Below, in pieces: positions 51,298 to 60,130 of a DNA stretch of 64,000 nucleotides. Numbering within the stretch: position 1 is the first letter of the stretch; each line of letters starts with the position of its first letter. Origin of the DNA: Nocardia jejuensis NBRC 103114. Lineage in GTDB: Bacteria > Actinomycetota > Actinomycetes > Mycobacteriales > Mycobacteriaceae. The notes under the pieces are model-generated. The model searched no databases. It was not told the origin of the DNA and saw only the letters and a program-made list of their open reading frames with translations. Made by a program: the position numbers and the translations under genes. The stretch spans positions 124,001 to 188,000 of the forward strand of contig NZ_BDBU01000002.1 in assembly GCF_001613145.1 (NCBI RefSeq), in the 5' to 3' direction.

Positions 51298-52224
51298 TCA
51301 GTGCTTCTTGCCGAAGGGCAGGGCCTGCACGATCAGGACCACGACGGTGCCGACGACGAATCCGATGATCGCGGACACGGTGGTGTTGGCGAGCCAGGCC
51401 AACAGGCCGCCGACGCCCTGCACGGCGTCGCGGATGGATTCCTCGGCGTGGTGCACCCATCCGTAGGGGGTGTGCCAGCCGAGAGTGTCGGTGCCGGTGA
51501 GCAGGATGTGGCCGCCGACCCAGAGCATGGCGACGGTGCCGACGGTGGACAGCACCGACAGGAGCTTGGGCATGCCCGCGACCAGTCCGCGGCCGATGCG
51601 CTGTGCGAACTGCGAAGAGCGTTGGGCCAGAGCGAGACCCGCGTCGTCCATCTTCACGATGACGCCGACGACGCCGTACACGGCGGCGGTGATGACCAGG
51701 GCGACGATGATGAGAATGATCAGCCGCGGGACGAACGACTGGCTCGCCACCTCGTTGAGGGCGATCACCATGATTTCGGCCGAGAGGATGAAATCGGTGC
51801 GAATGGCGCTCGCGGTCATCGACTTCTCGTCGGCGGGCGCGCCGGACTCGGATCCGTGGCTCTCGTGATGCAGGAATCGGGCCAGGACCTTTTCCGCGCC
51901 TTCGAAACACAGATAGGTGGCGCCGATCATCAGGATCGGGGTCAGTGCCCAGGGTGCGAACTGACTCAGAATCAGTGCGGCCGGGAGGATGAACAGCAAC
52001 TTGTTGCGCAACGACCCGACGGCGATCCGCTTGATCATCGGAATCTCGCGGTCGGCGGTGATGCCCTGCACGTACTGCGGTGTGACGGCGGTGTCGTCGA
52101 TCACCACGCCGGCGGCTTTGGCGGTCGCCTTGCCCGTCGCGGCGCCGATGTCGTCGAGGGACGCCGCCGCGAGTCGGGCCAGAGCCGCGACATCGTCGAG
52201 AAGTCCGAACAGGCCTGCACTCAT
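51298..52224 (-). CDS. DUF808 (YedI-like) inner-membrane protein
   Basis: 308 residues. The N-terminus SAGLFGLLDDVAALARLAAASLDDIGAATGKATAKAAGVVIDDTAVTPQYVQG is the DUF808 signature, followed by about six membrane helices and a tail ending in GKKH. Membrane protein of unknown function. Confidence 0.9.
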   Translation of the reverse strand: MSAGLFGLLDDVAALARLAAASLDDIGAATGKATAKAAGVVIDDTAVTPQYVQGITADREIPMIKRIAVGSLRNKLLFILPAALILSQFAPWALTPILMIGATYLCFEGAEKVLARFLHHESHGSESGAPADEKSMTASAIRTDFILSAEIMVIALNEVASQSFVPRLIILIIVALVITAAVYGVVGVIVKMDDAGLALAQRSSQFAQRIGRGLVAGMPKLLSVLSTVGTVAMLWVGGHILLTGTDTLGWHTPYGWVHHAEESIRDAVQGVGGLLAWLANTTVSAIIGFVVGTVVVLIVQALPFGKKH

Positions 52225-52480
52225 GCCTGGGAGGTTACCGGCTGGTCGTGGTCCGGTTCGCGCACCGGCCCGACGAGCGAGCGCGGGCGATGCCGGTGTG
52301 CCGATCTCGCGACCGACTGTCCGAGGCGACAGCGTGAGGTATTCGGCGAGCGCGCCGGTCGCCGCGGCGGAGTGATTTCATGCGCGATGACCTCGGTCGA
52401 ATCCTGGCGGAGTCCGGGTTACTGTGCTGCGCAACACCTGCGCCGGAACGGTACGGGTCGTCGGTTTCTCGGGAGATTCC

Positions 52481-53107
52481 ATGGTGTCCGCGGTTCTGTT
52501 GCTGCTGAGTGTCGTTCAGCTCGGTTGTGTGGTGCTGTTGCATCCGCGTATCGCGGCCGGGTGGAATATCTGGTTGCTGCGGGTGGTCGGTGTCGGACTT
52601 GCTTACGACGCAGCGGTTTTCGGTCTCGGCGCGATGCTCGGCACGGGGCCGCTGTTGCACGGGCTCAGTATCGGCCGGTTCGTCGGCCATGCCGTGCTCA
52701 CCCCGCTGCTGGTGCTCTGGGCGGCGCCGCTGCTCGCGAACAGGCGCTCGATTCCGTGGTGGGGGTGGGTGCTGTTCGTGGGGTCGATGCTGTGGGGGGT
52801 AGCCGAGCTCTCCGGACTGGTCCTGGAGCCGCGCCGGTTCGCCGACACTCTGCGGTATGTGCCGGAAACGGTGTCGGGTCCGCCGTTCGCCACGTTGCTC
52901 GTGGTGGTCGTGCTGCTGGTGACAGCGATCGTGCTGTGGCGGCGCGGGAGCGGCCCGTGGCTCACCGCCGGGGTCATCGCGATGATCGTGACCTCGGCGG
53001 CGGCGGTGTCCGTGCCTGCGCTGGGCAATGTCGGTGAGGCGGTGCTGATGGTGACGATCGTGGTGTTCGAGCGCCGGGACCGTCACGCCACCACCGAGCG
53101 GACGTGA
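52481..53107 (+). CDS. Multi-spanning membrane protein, unknown function
   Basis: 208 residues from the ATG at 52481 (SD GGGAG 6 nt upstream; an in-frame ATG at 52424 has no SD). Six or seven hydrophobic helices (MVSAVLLLLSVVQLGCVVLL, VGVGLAYDAAVFGLGAML, TPLLVLWAAPLLA and others). No family recognised. Its stop lies close to the convergent secreted-protein gene. Confidence 0.7.
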   Translation: MVSAVLLLLSVVQLGCVVLLHPRIAAGWNIWLLRVVGVGLAYDAAVFGLGAMLGTGPLLHGLSIGRFVGHAVLTPLLVLWAAPLLANRRSIPWWGWVLFVGSMLWGVAELSGLVLEPRRFADTLRYVPETVSGPPFATLLVVVVLLVTAIVLWRRGSGPWLTAGVIAMIVTSAAAVSVPALGNVGEAVLMVTIVVFERRDRHATTERT

Positions 53108-53129
53108 CGGCACGAGTACACGGGTGCGA

Positions 53130-53804
53130 TCAGGGCAGTGCCTGGCCGAGCAGCAGCCGCTTCACGTAGGCGTGCGCGGCGAGCGTGCAGTAGTGCTGCC
53201 CCTTGAACGCCTCGGGAATGTTCGGCGCGCTCAGCGGGACGAGCAGCGACTTGGACGGCAGATGAACGCGGCCGTCGGAATCCTTTGTCGCGGTAGGGAA
53301 GTCGGCGAGCCACTCGGGGCCGCTGCGCGCCTGCGTGTCGGGGTCGATCACGATGTCGTCGAGCTGACGGACCTGCGCCATGCGTTCGGTCGCGGAGAGC
53401 ATGATCGAGGCCTCCCACACCGTGCGGCGGTTCGCGCTCGCGCAGTCACCCTCGCCGCCGGCGACGTACGGGCCGTAGGCGGCGGTCACGGCGTCGGCCG
53501 ACTTTCCCTTGCAGCGCACCTGTTTCGCGACGCCGTCCTCGTCGGTGTCGAAACGGGTGGTGGTGAGAGGTTTGACCTGAGGCTTGGACGCGGCGAATGC
53601 GGCGGGATCGGTGTAGTCGACATTGTCGATGTTTCCGCCGGCGCGGCGGAAGGATGCCTCGTCGATGCTCGCGGTGAGCATCTGGGTGCGCATGCACAGA
53701 TCACCGAACTGGGTCGGTTCGGGCGCGCCGGCGTGCGCGGCGGGATGGATTCCGAAGAGGGTGGCCGACAGTGCGACCAGGGCGAACGCGCGGCGTAGCG
53801 ACAT
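53130..53804 (-). CDS. Secreted protein of unknown function
   Basis: 224 residues from the ATG at 53804. Signal peptide RRAFALVALSATLFGIHPAAHA. The mature part has four Cys (DLCMRT, VRCKGK, GDCASA, HYCTLA) that could form two disulfides, a DDIVIDPDTQARSG segment, and is otherwise unassigned. Likely exported and disulfide-stabilised. Confidence 0.65.
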   Translation of the reverse strand: MSLRRAFALVALSATLFGIHPAAHAGAPEPTQFGDLCMRTQMLTASIDEASFRRAGGNIDNVDYTDPAAFAASKPQVKPLTTTRFDTDEDGVAKQVRCKGKSADAVTAAYGPYVAGGEGDCASANRRTVWEASIMLSATERMAQVRQLDDIVIDPDTQARSGPEWLADFPTATKDSDGRVHLPSKSLLVPLSAPNIPEAFKGQHYCTLAAHAYVKRLLLGQALP

Positions 53805-54164
53805 GGGGGAGTACCTCACAGGGGTGGCTCGTGTATCCGGCGCGCGGTACCGGTGTCCCGGATTACCCGCGCCGATGTTTCTTTGTGCGAAACGGTGTTT
53901 CGATGTGTAGCTGATCATTAGGCGGGACGCGGGGAGTCCTGTCAAGGGAAGGCCTGTCCTGATTCCGGCCGGATCGGTCATGCGCGACCGTCCACTGAGC
54001 GGGACTCGGGCCCGTGAGAGTGCCGCCCGGAATCTGAAATGATTATGTGTCTGAAAACCCTGCGGAAACGGGGGCGAGTGGCGAGAATTAGCCCTGACGA
54101 CTCGGCGCGATCGAATGGCTCGCTGATCGTCGTGAAACCCTATCGGCAACAGAGGATTTGGACA
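53805..54164. other. 360-base divergent promoter region, secreted protein / cutinase
   Basis: No gene supported. An upstream in-frame ATG of the cutinase at 54039 would add 42 residues without a signal peptide, so I treat it as non-coding. The region is moderately AT-rich near 54030-54060. No clear operator was seen. Confidence 0.5.
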
Positions 54165-55538
54165 ATGAGCAGGCTCGCGTCATCCGGCGTGGCGGCGTTG
54201 GTCGCCGCGGCCGTCACGGTCGGAACCGCCGCGGTCGGCGTCGCGCACGCGGACGCATCCGGTGTTCAGCCCTGCAGTCCGTACACCGCGATTCTCGCGC
54301 CGGGCACCTGGGAGACGAACCTCGGCGCGGATCCGCGAGTGCCGGTCGGGATGCTCAGGCCGGTGGGCGACGGTCTGCAGCGTCAATTCGGCCGTGACAT
54401 CACGGTGCTCTACACCCCTTATGCCGCAAGCGCTTTCGATCAGGGGCTCAGCTACGCACAATCGCTGAGTACGCTCGAGTCCAGGTTGCGTCAGATGGTC
54501 CGCGGCCTGTGCGGCTCCACCCGGGTCGTGCTCGCGGGCTACAGCCAGGGGGCGGACGGCATCGGTGATCTGGCCACCGAGATCGGCAACGGCAACGGTC
54601 CGATCAGCGCCGATCGGGTGGTCGGCGTCGGGTTGCTCGCCGATCCGCATCGTGACCCGAATACCACACTCTCCCTGGGTAATCCGCAGCCCGGACACGG
54701 GATCGCCGGAACCAGGGGGCAGGATTTCGGCGCACTGACCGATCGCGTGCGCACCCTGTGCGCCGACGGCGATCTGTACTGCTCGCTCAACGCCGCCGCA
54801 TCCCCGTTCCTGTCGGCGCTGGGCCGGGTGATCAGCGGTGACCCCTCGCCGATCGCGGACCTCATCCCGGCCACCACCGAGCCCAGTACGCTACTCGCGC
54901 AAGCGGTCACGGTCGGTGCGGGCTGGACGGCCACCGCCGCCAACCTGCCCACCATTCTCGATGGGCTCACCGAACTCCCGGATCTGATCGCGGCCGGTGA
55001 CATCGCGGGCGCGCACGAGATCGCCGGCAAGCTGAACGTCGCGCTGGCTCCGATCGTCCACGCCGCGGAAGGAGTGGATCTGCCGCTGGTCGCGTCGGTA
55101 ATTCGCGCCGCGGCCGCCGTGGACCCCTCGGGCTGGACCGCCGCCGCCAGCATCATCGCCGACGCCCTGACTCAGATCGACATCGTGCGGATTGCCGCCA
55201 CCGTGGGGCAGATGCAGGAAACCCTGTGGGGCGCAGTCGAATCCCTTGCCCGCGACGATGCTCTCACCGCCGCCACCCAGGTGGCCTCGCTGACTCCCGC
55301 CACCCTCGAGCTGGCCGGGTCGGTCATCGGCCCCTTCGCGACCGCCGTGCGCGGGGACCTGCGCGCCGCAGCCCGCACCCTGATGAGCATCAGCAACCCC
55401 GACTCCATCCAGGATCTGGTGCAACTGGGCCGGCAGGGGGTCGACATGGCCAACTTCTACGCCTCCAACGCCCACATCGACTATGGCGACGATGTCCAGA
55501 TCCTGCTGAGCTTCCTCGGCTCGCGAGTGGGGTCCTAG
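54165..55538 (+). CDS. Secreted cutinase-family esterase with a large insertion
   Basis: 457 residues, about twice a normal cutinase. Signal peptide to about residue 30 (VGVAHA). Nucleophile elbow GYSQGA with Ser127, and Asp203 in the CADGDLYC motif matching cutinase GDxxC. The His of the usual HxxY ending seems to be H437 (NAHIDYGDD), so about 230 residues, mainly helical and Ala-rich, sit between the catalytic Asp and His. The fold would act on ester bonds outside the cell, as cutinases and mycobacterial Culp proteins do. The insertion may form a lid or a binding module. Confidence 0.82.
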   Translation: MSRLASSGVAALVAAAVTVGTAAVGVAHADASGVQPCSPYTAILAPGTWETNLGADPRVPVGMLRPVGDGLQRQFGRDITVLYTPYAASAFDQGLSYAQSLSTLESRLRQMVRGLCGSTRVVLAGYSQGADGIGDLATEIGNGNGPISADRVVGVGLLADPHRDPNTTLSLGNPQPGHGIAGTRGQDFGALTDRVRTLCADGDLYCSLNAAASPFLSALGRVISGDPSPIADLIPATTEPSTLLAQAVTVGAGWTATAANLPTILDGLTELPDLIAAGDIAGAHEIAGKLNVALAPIVHAAEGVDLPLVASVIRAAAAVDPSGWTAAASIIADALTQIDIVRIAATVGQMQETLWGAVESLARDDALTAATQVASLTPATLELAGSVIGPFATAVRGDLRAAARTLMSISNPDSIQDLVQLGRQGVDMANFYASNAHIDYGDDVQILLSFLGSRVGS

Positions 55539-55560
55539 CGTTTTCGGCGCCGGGGACTGG

Positions 55561-56241
55561 TCAGATTTTCATCCGATCGACCATATCGAGGTGCAGGCTG
55601 ATCAATTCGGTGAGGGGACAGCGGCGTCGGCTGGTCCCGGCGATATCGGCCCGTCCCTCCGCGCTCCACAGCGGCGGGTAGATCGAGAGCCCCTCACCGG
55701 GGGACAGCTCCTCGACTTCCTCGGCCCAGCCCGACCACCGGAGCCCGGCGTAGAAGTCGCCCGCGCCGCCTCCGACGGCCCAGGCGATGAATGCGGAATG
55801 CCCGGCGCCGATCGGTTCCCAGCGCAGGGTGTCCGCGCCCAGGAAGCAGATCTCGCCGACCTTGCCGGGCAGGCCGCCTCCGTTGACGGCGAACTGACCA
55901 CCCAGTGCGTCGAAAGCGACTGTCAGAGAGCCTTTTCCGGTGTCCGCGCCACCCGGCTTGCCGATCTCGTTGGCGGCCGCCAGATCCGGCAGCTCGCCGT
56001 GCCCGCCGCCGAGGATGCGCAGCCAACCATGATCGACGACCAGCCCGCCGGTAGGTAGTGCCAAGGCTCCGAGCGTCGAATACGCGGTCACCTGAAGTCG
56101 ATACAGCACCTCGCACGCCCGCTCCATGTCGACCGGCAGCACCTCCACCGGGACAACCGCCGCGGCGAACCTCTCGCACAACGAGGGCCACGCCGGATCC
56201 TCGACCTCGATGAGCTCCCGGATCGAGCGAACAGTACTCAC
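55561..56241 (-). CDS. DUF2625 family protein
   Basis: 226 residues from a GTG at 56241 (SD AGGA). The run VRSIRELIEVEDPAWPSL ... YSTLGALALPTGGLVVDHGWLRILGGGH ... FAVNGGGLPGKVGEICFLGADTLRWEPIGAGHSAFIAWAVGG matches the DUF2625 pattern well. A cytosolic protein without known function; some relatives are near immunity-like or SMI1-type genes, which is only suggestive. Confidence 0.82.
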   Translation of the reverse strand: MSTVRSIRELIEVEDPAWPSLCERFAAAVVPVEVLPVDMERACEVLYRLQVTAYSTLGALALPTGGLVVDHGWLRILGGGHGELPDLAAANEIGKPGGADTGKGSLTVAFDALGGQFAVNGGGLPGKVGEICFLGADTLRWEPIGAGHSAFIAWAVGGGAGDFYAGLRWSGWAEEVEELSPGEGLSIYPPLWSAEGRADIAGTSRRRCPLTELISLHLDMVDRMKI

Positions 56242-56575
56242 AGGTCCTGACCCTTCAGCGTCGAATCGAGTTGACGGACACGCGTCCGATGTGCCGTGCC
56301 GGTGCGGGGGTTCAGTCTCGCAGCCGGGACGAGGCGTTCGCGGCTGCGCCACACCGGTCCGGGCCTGAATCTCCGGGCGTGCGGGGGAATCGGTGCGGGC
56401 CTCGCCTCGATACCGCCAGGGCCGTGAAACCGGATTCGGAGGGGGCTGGTCGTCGGCGCCGAGTGAGTTGTGCGGCAATGTCGGAGTCGGCCGAGTTTCC
56501 GAACCTGTTGTGTACCAAGGGTTACGGTGATCGTAGTTAGCGAATCTATCGAATTGCGTGAGTACGGGGGTATAT
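56242..56575. other. 334-base divergent promoter region, DUF2625 / GT87
   Basis: No gene supported; open frames on both strands are Arg-rich shadows. AT-rich near 56520-56575, as expected for the GT87 promoter. Confidence 0.5.
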
Positions 56576-57877
56576 ATGCGGGAACGTGATCGAGATGTAT
56601 CGGCAGGATGGGCCGGTGTCGCCGTGGTGGCGGGTGTGATCGCACTGATCGTCCAGGTGTGGCTGATTCCCCTGCGCGCCGCACCGCAGTTCGGGCTGCT
56701 GGTGAATCAGGGGGATCTGGAGATCTATCGTGGTGGCGCACTGCAGGTTCTGCACGATGCGACGCTCTACAGCGAGCCCATTCCGCCGGGCGGCTGGTTC
56801 ACCTATCCGCCGTTTGCCGCGCTGTTCTTCGTCCCGCTGGCGGTGATACCGCTCACCGCGGCGAAGGTGGCGGTATTCGTGGTGTCCGGCGTTGCCTTGT
56901 GGGCAACCCTCTGGCGAAGCTGTCGTGCATTGGGTTATCGCGGCGGACTCGACCTCGCGGTCGCCTGTGGCGGTCTGGCTCTGGTCGCACTGGATCTGGA
57001 ATCGGTGCGGGGGACGCTCTGGCAGGATCAGATCAATCTGATTCTCATGGCGGTGATCGTCTGGGATCTCACGCGCCCGCCGACGGCGCGGTTTCGCGGG
57101 TGGACGATCGGGCTCGCGGCCGGTGTGAAGCTCACCGCCGTGGTGTTCGTGCCGTACCTCGTTCTCACCCGCCAGTGGCGCGCGGCCGTCTCCGCGACGG
57201 TCACCGCTGTGCTGACCGTCGCTGCGGGATGGCTGATCATTCCGGCCGACTCGCGCGACTACTGGTTCGACGCGGTGCACGATGTCGATCGGATCGGGCC
57301 GGTGACGCATCCACTCGACCAATCGATCAACGGGGTTCTGGCAAACCTGTGGTCACCCTCCGAACCTCCGGTCGCGGTGTGGCTGCTGCTGGTCGCGGTC
57401 GCGGCGGTGCTCGGGTACGCCGCAGCGACCACGGCGCATCGGGCCGGACAGAGCCTGCTCGGCATCGTCATCGTAGGTCTGCTCGGCTGCGCGGTTCCGC
57501 CACTCGCATGGAGTCACCACTGGGTCTGGATCGCGCCGCTGCTGATCATTCTGCTGCACAAGACGATTCAAGCTCGCGAACACCGCGGCGCCTGGATCCT
57601 GCTGACCTCGGCGGTCTTCGCGGCAGCATCAATGTGGTGCATATCGTGGATCTTCGCCGAGATCACCGACCTCGGTCTGACCTCCGAGCCGGGATACATC
57701 CCCGCGATGACAGCCGCGGTCGAGCACATGCCGACCTGGGCTCGGGTCATCGCGTGCGGAGTGCCGCCGCTGATCTATCTCGGCGTAGTCGTCACGACCC
57801 TTTCGCTGACACTTCGGGGCGGACATCGCCCGTCCGGAGCTGGCACCGTTTCGAGTCTCGAGAGGCAGCCGCGATAG
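56576..57877 (+). CDS. GT87-family membrane glycosyltransferase (DUF2029)
   Basis: 433 residues from the ATG at 56576 (GTG at 56558 also possible). About ten membrane helices, an early acidic NQGDLEIYRGGA loop (likely catalytic Asp), then TYPPFAALFFVPLA and HPLDQSINGVLANLW, typical of GT87 enzymes. In mycobacteria, relatives add alpha-1,2- or branch mannoses or arabinoses to lipoglycans using polyprenyl-phosphate sugars. A role in cell-envelope glycan assembly is likely; the exact sugar is not readable. Confidence 0.87.
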   Translation: MRERDRDVSAGWAGVAVVAGVIALIVQVWLIPLRAAPQFGLLVNQGDLEIYRGGALQVLHDATLYSEPIPPGGWFTYPPFAALFFVPLAVIPLTAAKVAVFVVSGVALWATLWRSCRALGYRGGLDLAVACGGLALVALDLESVRGTLWQDQINLILMAVIVWDLTRPPTARFRGWTIGLAAGVKLTAVVFVPYLVLTRQWRAAVSATVTAVLTVAAGWLIIPADSRDYWFDAVHDVDRIGPVTHPLDQSINGVLANLWSPSEPPVAVWLLLVAVAAVLGYAAATTAHRAGQSLLGIVIVGLLGCAVPPLAWSHHWVWIAPLLIILLHKTIQAREHRGAWILLTSAVFAAASMWCISWIFAEITDLGLTSEPGYIPAMTAAVEHMPTWARVIACGVPPLIYLGVVVTTLSLTLRGGHRPSGAGTVSSLERQPR

Positions 57878-57895
57878 AAGAGCCGGGCTTTCGGG

Positions 57896-58861
57896 TCAGT
57901 GGGGAATCGGGCTGGAGGGGCGGGGGTGGGGGCGGGAGGTGAGGTGGGCTTCGATTAGCTGGGCTACCTGGTAGGCGTGGTCGGTTACCTCGAGGAGCGG
58001 GAGGTATTCGACGGTGCTCGCCAGGGTGGGGAGGTCGACGGCGAGATAGATTGCCATGAGCGGGTTTACGAAGAGTTGGGTGCCGTCGGTGCGGTCGGTG
58101 GTGTGGACGTCGCCGAATTCTCCGCGCAGGGCGGAGGCGATCTGGGAGTGGACGATGCTGGGGCGCAGCGGGGTTTCGGCGAGGGAGTGGGCGACGGCGG
58201 CGATGTAGGCGTCGGATTCGGGGCTGCCGGGTGGGATGGAAAGCGCTCCGAGGTAGGCGTTTCGGCGTTGCAGGGCGGCGAGGTTCTCGAGTACGTGGGC
58301 GTGGCAGACGCCGTGATAGGCGTCGATGCCGAAACCGACCGAGACGACCAGGCGGTCGAGGTCGTCGAGTCCGGCTACGGCCGCGAGGCTGGTCATGTCC
58401 TCCTGCGGGGTGCCCAGGCCGGCTTCGTCACCGCGCAGGAGGATGTCCGTGCCGCCGTCGATGAGCACGAGAGCGTCCACGTTCAGGTGGTCGACCAGTG
58501 CGCGGTAGGCCGAACGCAGCGGCCGCACACCGGATTTGGGGAATGCGTACACGGTCGGTTCGCGATCGGTGGATGCGAGCCAGCGGGCCAGCGTGCGTTC
58601 GGGGAAATAGTCGTCGTTGCCGACGGTCTCGGGACCGATCGCGGCGACTCCCGGAGCCAGCCAGTCGTCGATCGGAGTGCGGCGCAGATCGCTGAACGAC
58701 AGGTTCGCCAGGTGCACCTTCTTGCCGAGCCCTTCGAGGGCCACGGCGAGGGGCACGCCACCGTATACGTCGAATCCGCCTCCCGCTCCGGCGATCAGCA
58801 CGCGGGACGCGTGACGCAGGCGGGTGAACAGGGGCGGCTCGGCCAGGCGATACGAACTCAC
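57896..58861 (-). CDS. DUF1152 protein
   Basis: About 321 residues from a GTG at 58861; ATGs at 58888 and 58897 are alternatives and no SD is decisive. The N-terminus SRVLIAGAGGGFDVYGGVPLAVALEGLGKKVHLANLSFSDL and DALVLIDGGTDILLRGDEAGLGTPQEDMTSL are the DUF1152 core, which resembles a nucleotide- or sugar-phosphate-binding Rossmann-like fold. Function unknown. The 3' end has an unusually G-rich (on plus strand) low-complexity tail (TSRPHPRPSSPIPH). Confidence 0.82.
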   Translation of the reverse strand: MSSYRLAEPPLFTRLRHASRVLIAGAGGGFDVYGGVPLAVALEGLGKKVHLANLSFSDLRRTPIDDWLAPGVAAIGPETVGNDDYFPERTLARWLASTDREPTVYAFPKSGVRPLRSAYRALVDHLNVDALVLIDGGTDILLRGDEAGLGTPQEDMTSLAAVAGLDDLDRLVVSVGFGIDAYHGVCHAHVLENLAALQRRNAYLGALSIPPGSPESDAYIAAVAHSLAETPLRPSIVHSQIASALRGEFGDVHTTDRTDGTQLFVNPLMAIYLAVDLPTLASTVEYLPLLEVTDHAYQVAQLIEAHLTSRPHPRPSSPIPH

Positions 58862-58994
58862 CTCGCCATCATGGCCACATCGGCACATCGGCGCCACGTC
58901 TTTCCCGCCGGTGGGTGAGCGGCGGGCATTCGGTAGTCCCGGATGAAGACGACCCCTGGATGGATCGGCATCGACCGGGACTGCGTCCGAACGG

Positions 58995-59957
58995 TCAGGG
59001 CAGCAGGACCAGTTTGCCGGGGGCGTGACCGGCGATTCCCGCTCGATGGGCCGCTGCGGCTTCGGTGAGGGGATAGGTGGTGTCGATCAGGACGCGGAGT
59101 TCGCCTTTGCCGGCGCGGGCGGCGAGGTCGGCACGGACGGAATCGCGGAATTCGGCTCCGGCGTCCTGGCCGGGGCCGTTGCCGAGAACCTTGATGCCCG
59201 CGGCGGCCCGGCGGGGCGTGCCCGCGATCGAGGCGATGCGCTGGGGGTCGGGGACCAGCGCGAGGGAGGTGTCGAGGGCCTCGTCGGTGCCGACGCAGTC
59301 GATCGCGGCGGTGATGCCGTCGGGTGCGGCGGTGCGCACGCGTTCGAGCAATCCGTCGCCGTAGCGCACGGGGGTCGCGCCGAATTCGCGGAGCAGGTCG
59401 TGATTGCGTTCGGCGGCGGTGCCGATCACCCTCGCGCCCGACGCGGCGGCCAGTTGTGTGACCAGCAATCCGACTCCACCCGCGGCGCCGTGGACGAGCA
59501 CCGTGTCGCCGCGGCCGACGCCCGCGGCGTGCAGGGTGTGCGCCGCGGTGAGGCCCGCGAGCATCAACGACCCGGCCTCGGGCCAGTCCAGATCGGCCGG
59601 TTTGGGAATCAGGGATGTGGCGGGGGCGGTGACGTAGTCGGCGTAGGCGCCGGCGACCGGGTAGACGATCACTTCTGCGCCGACCTCGATACCGGTGACG
59701 TCCGCACCGACCGCCGTGACTACTCCGGCGCACTCGAGGCCGAGCTTCGGGAGCGACTCGGCGAGTCCGGTGGCGTTCTTGTGCTTGTCGGCCACGGCAT
59801 GGAACTGTCCGCTGTAGAGCTTCCAGTCGATCGGATTGACTCCTGCCGCACGGACTTTCACCACGACGCCGTCGGCGGACGGAGTCGGGACGGGCGTGTC
59901 CGCGACCTCCAGGACATCGGGTGTTCCGTAGTCGGTCGGTCGCACGGTTCTGGCCAT
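58995..59957 (-). CDS. NADP-dependent quinone oxidoreductase (MDR superfamily)
   Basis: 320 residues with SD AGGAG upstream of the ATG. GroES-like N-terminal domain (VRAAGVNPIDWKLYSGQFH, GLECAGVVTAVGADVTGIEVG), then the nucleotide site VLVHGAAGGVGLLVTQLAAASGA. No structural-Zn Cys ligands. Similar to but separate from the oxidoreductase at 24570-25463. NADPH-dependent enone or quinone reduction is expected. Confidence 0.9.
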   Translation of the reverse strand: MARTVRPTDYGTPDVLEVADTPVPTPSADGVVVKVRAAGVNPIDWKLYSGQFHAVADKHKNATGLAESLPKLGLECAGVVTAVGADVTGIEVGAEVIVYPVAGAYADYVTAPATSLIPKPADLDWPEAGSLMLAGLTAAHTLHAAGVGRGDTVLVHGAAGGVGLLVTQLAAASGARVIGTAAERNHDLLREFGATPVRYGDGLLERVRTAAPDGITAAIDCVGTDEALDTSLALVPDPQRIASIAGTPRRAAAGIKVLGNGPGQDAGAEFRDSVRADLAARAGKGELRVLIDTTYPLTEAAAAHRAGIAGHAPGKLVLLP

Positions 59958-60047
59958 GGTTGCTCACTCCTGGGGTTGCGGCCCGCCGTGGTCGGCAGGT
60001 CGGCTCGTCGTGTCTCCAGTCTCCGGCGCGAGCTGACTTGATGTCCA

Positions 60048-60062
60048 GTGCATGTTTTGCAC
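60048..60062. promoter_or_regulatory. Inverted repeat upstream of the quinone oxidoreductase
   Basis: GTGCA-TGTTT-TGCAC, perfect 5-bp arms, 91 bp before the oxidoreductase start, in the AT-rich part of the gap. May be an operator; no adjacent regulator gene. Confidence 0.4.
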
Positions 60063-60130
60063 ATCAAACTTGCGTTGAACGCAATCCGCGCCGGGCTGGA
60101 GTGTGCGACCTGCTCGCGGGTCCTGGTCGG

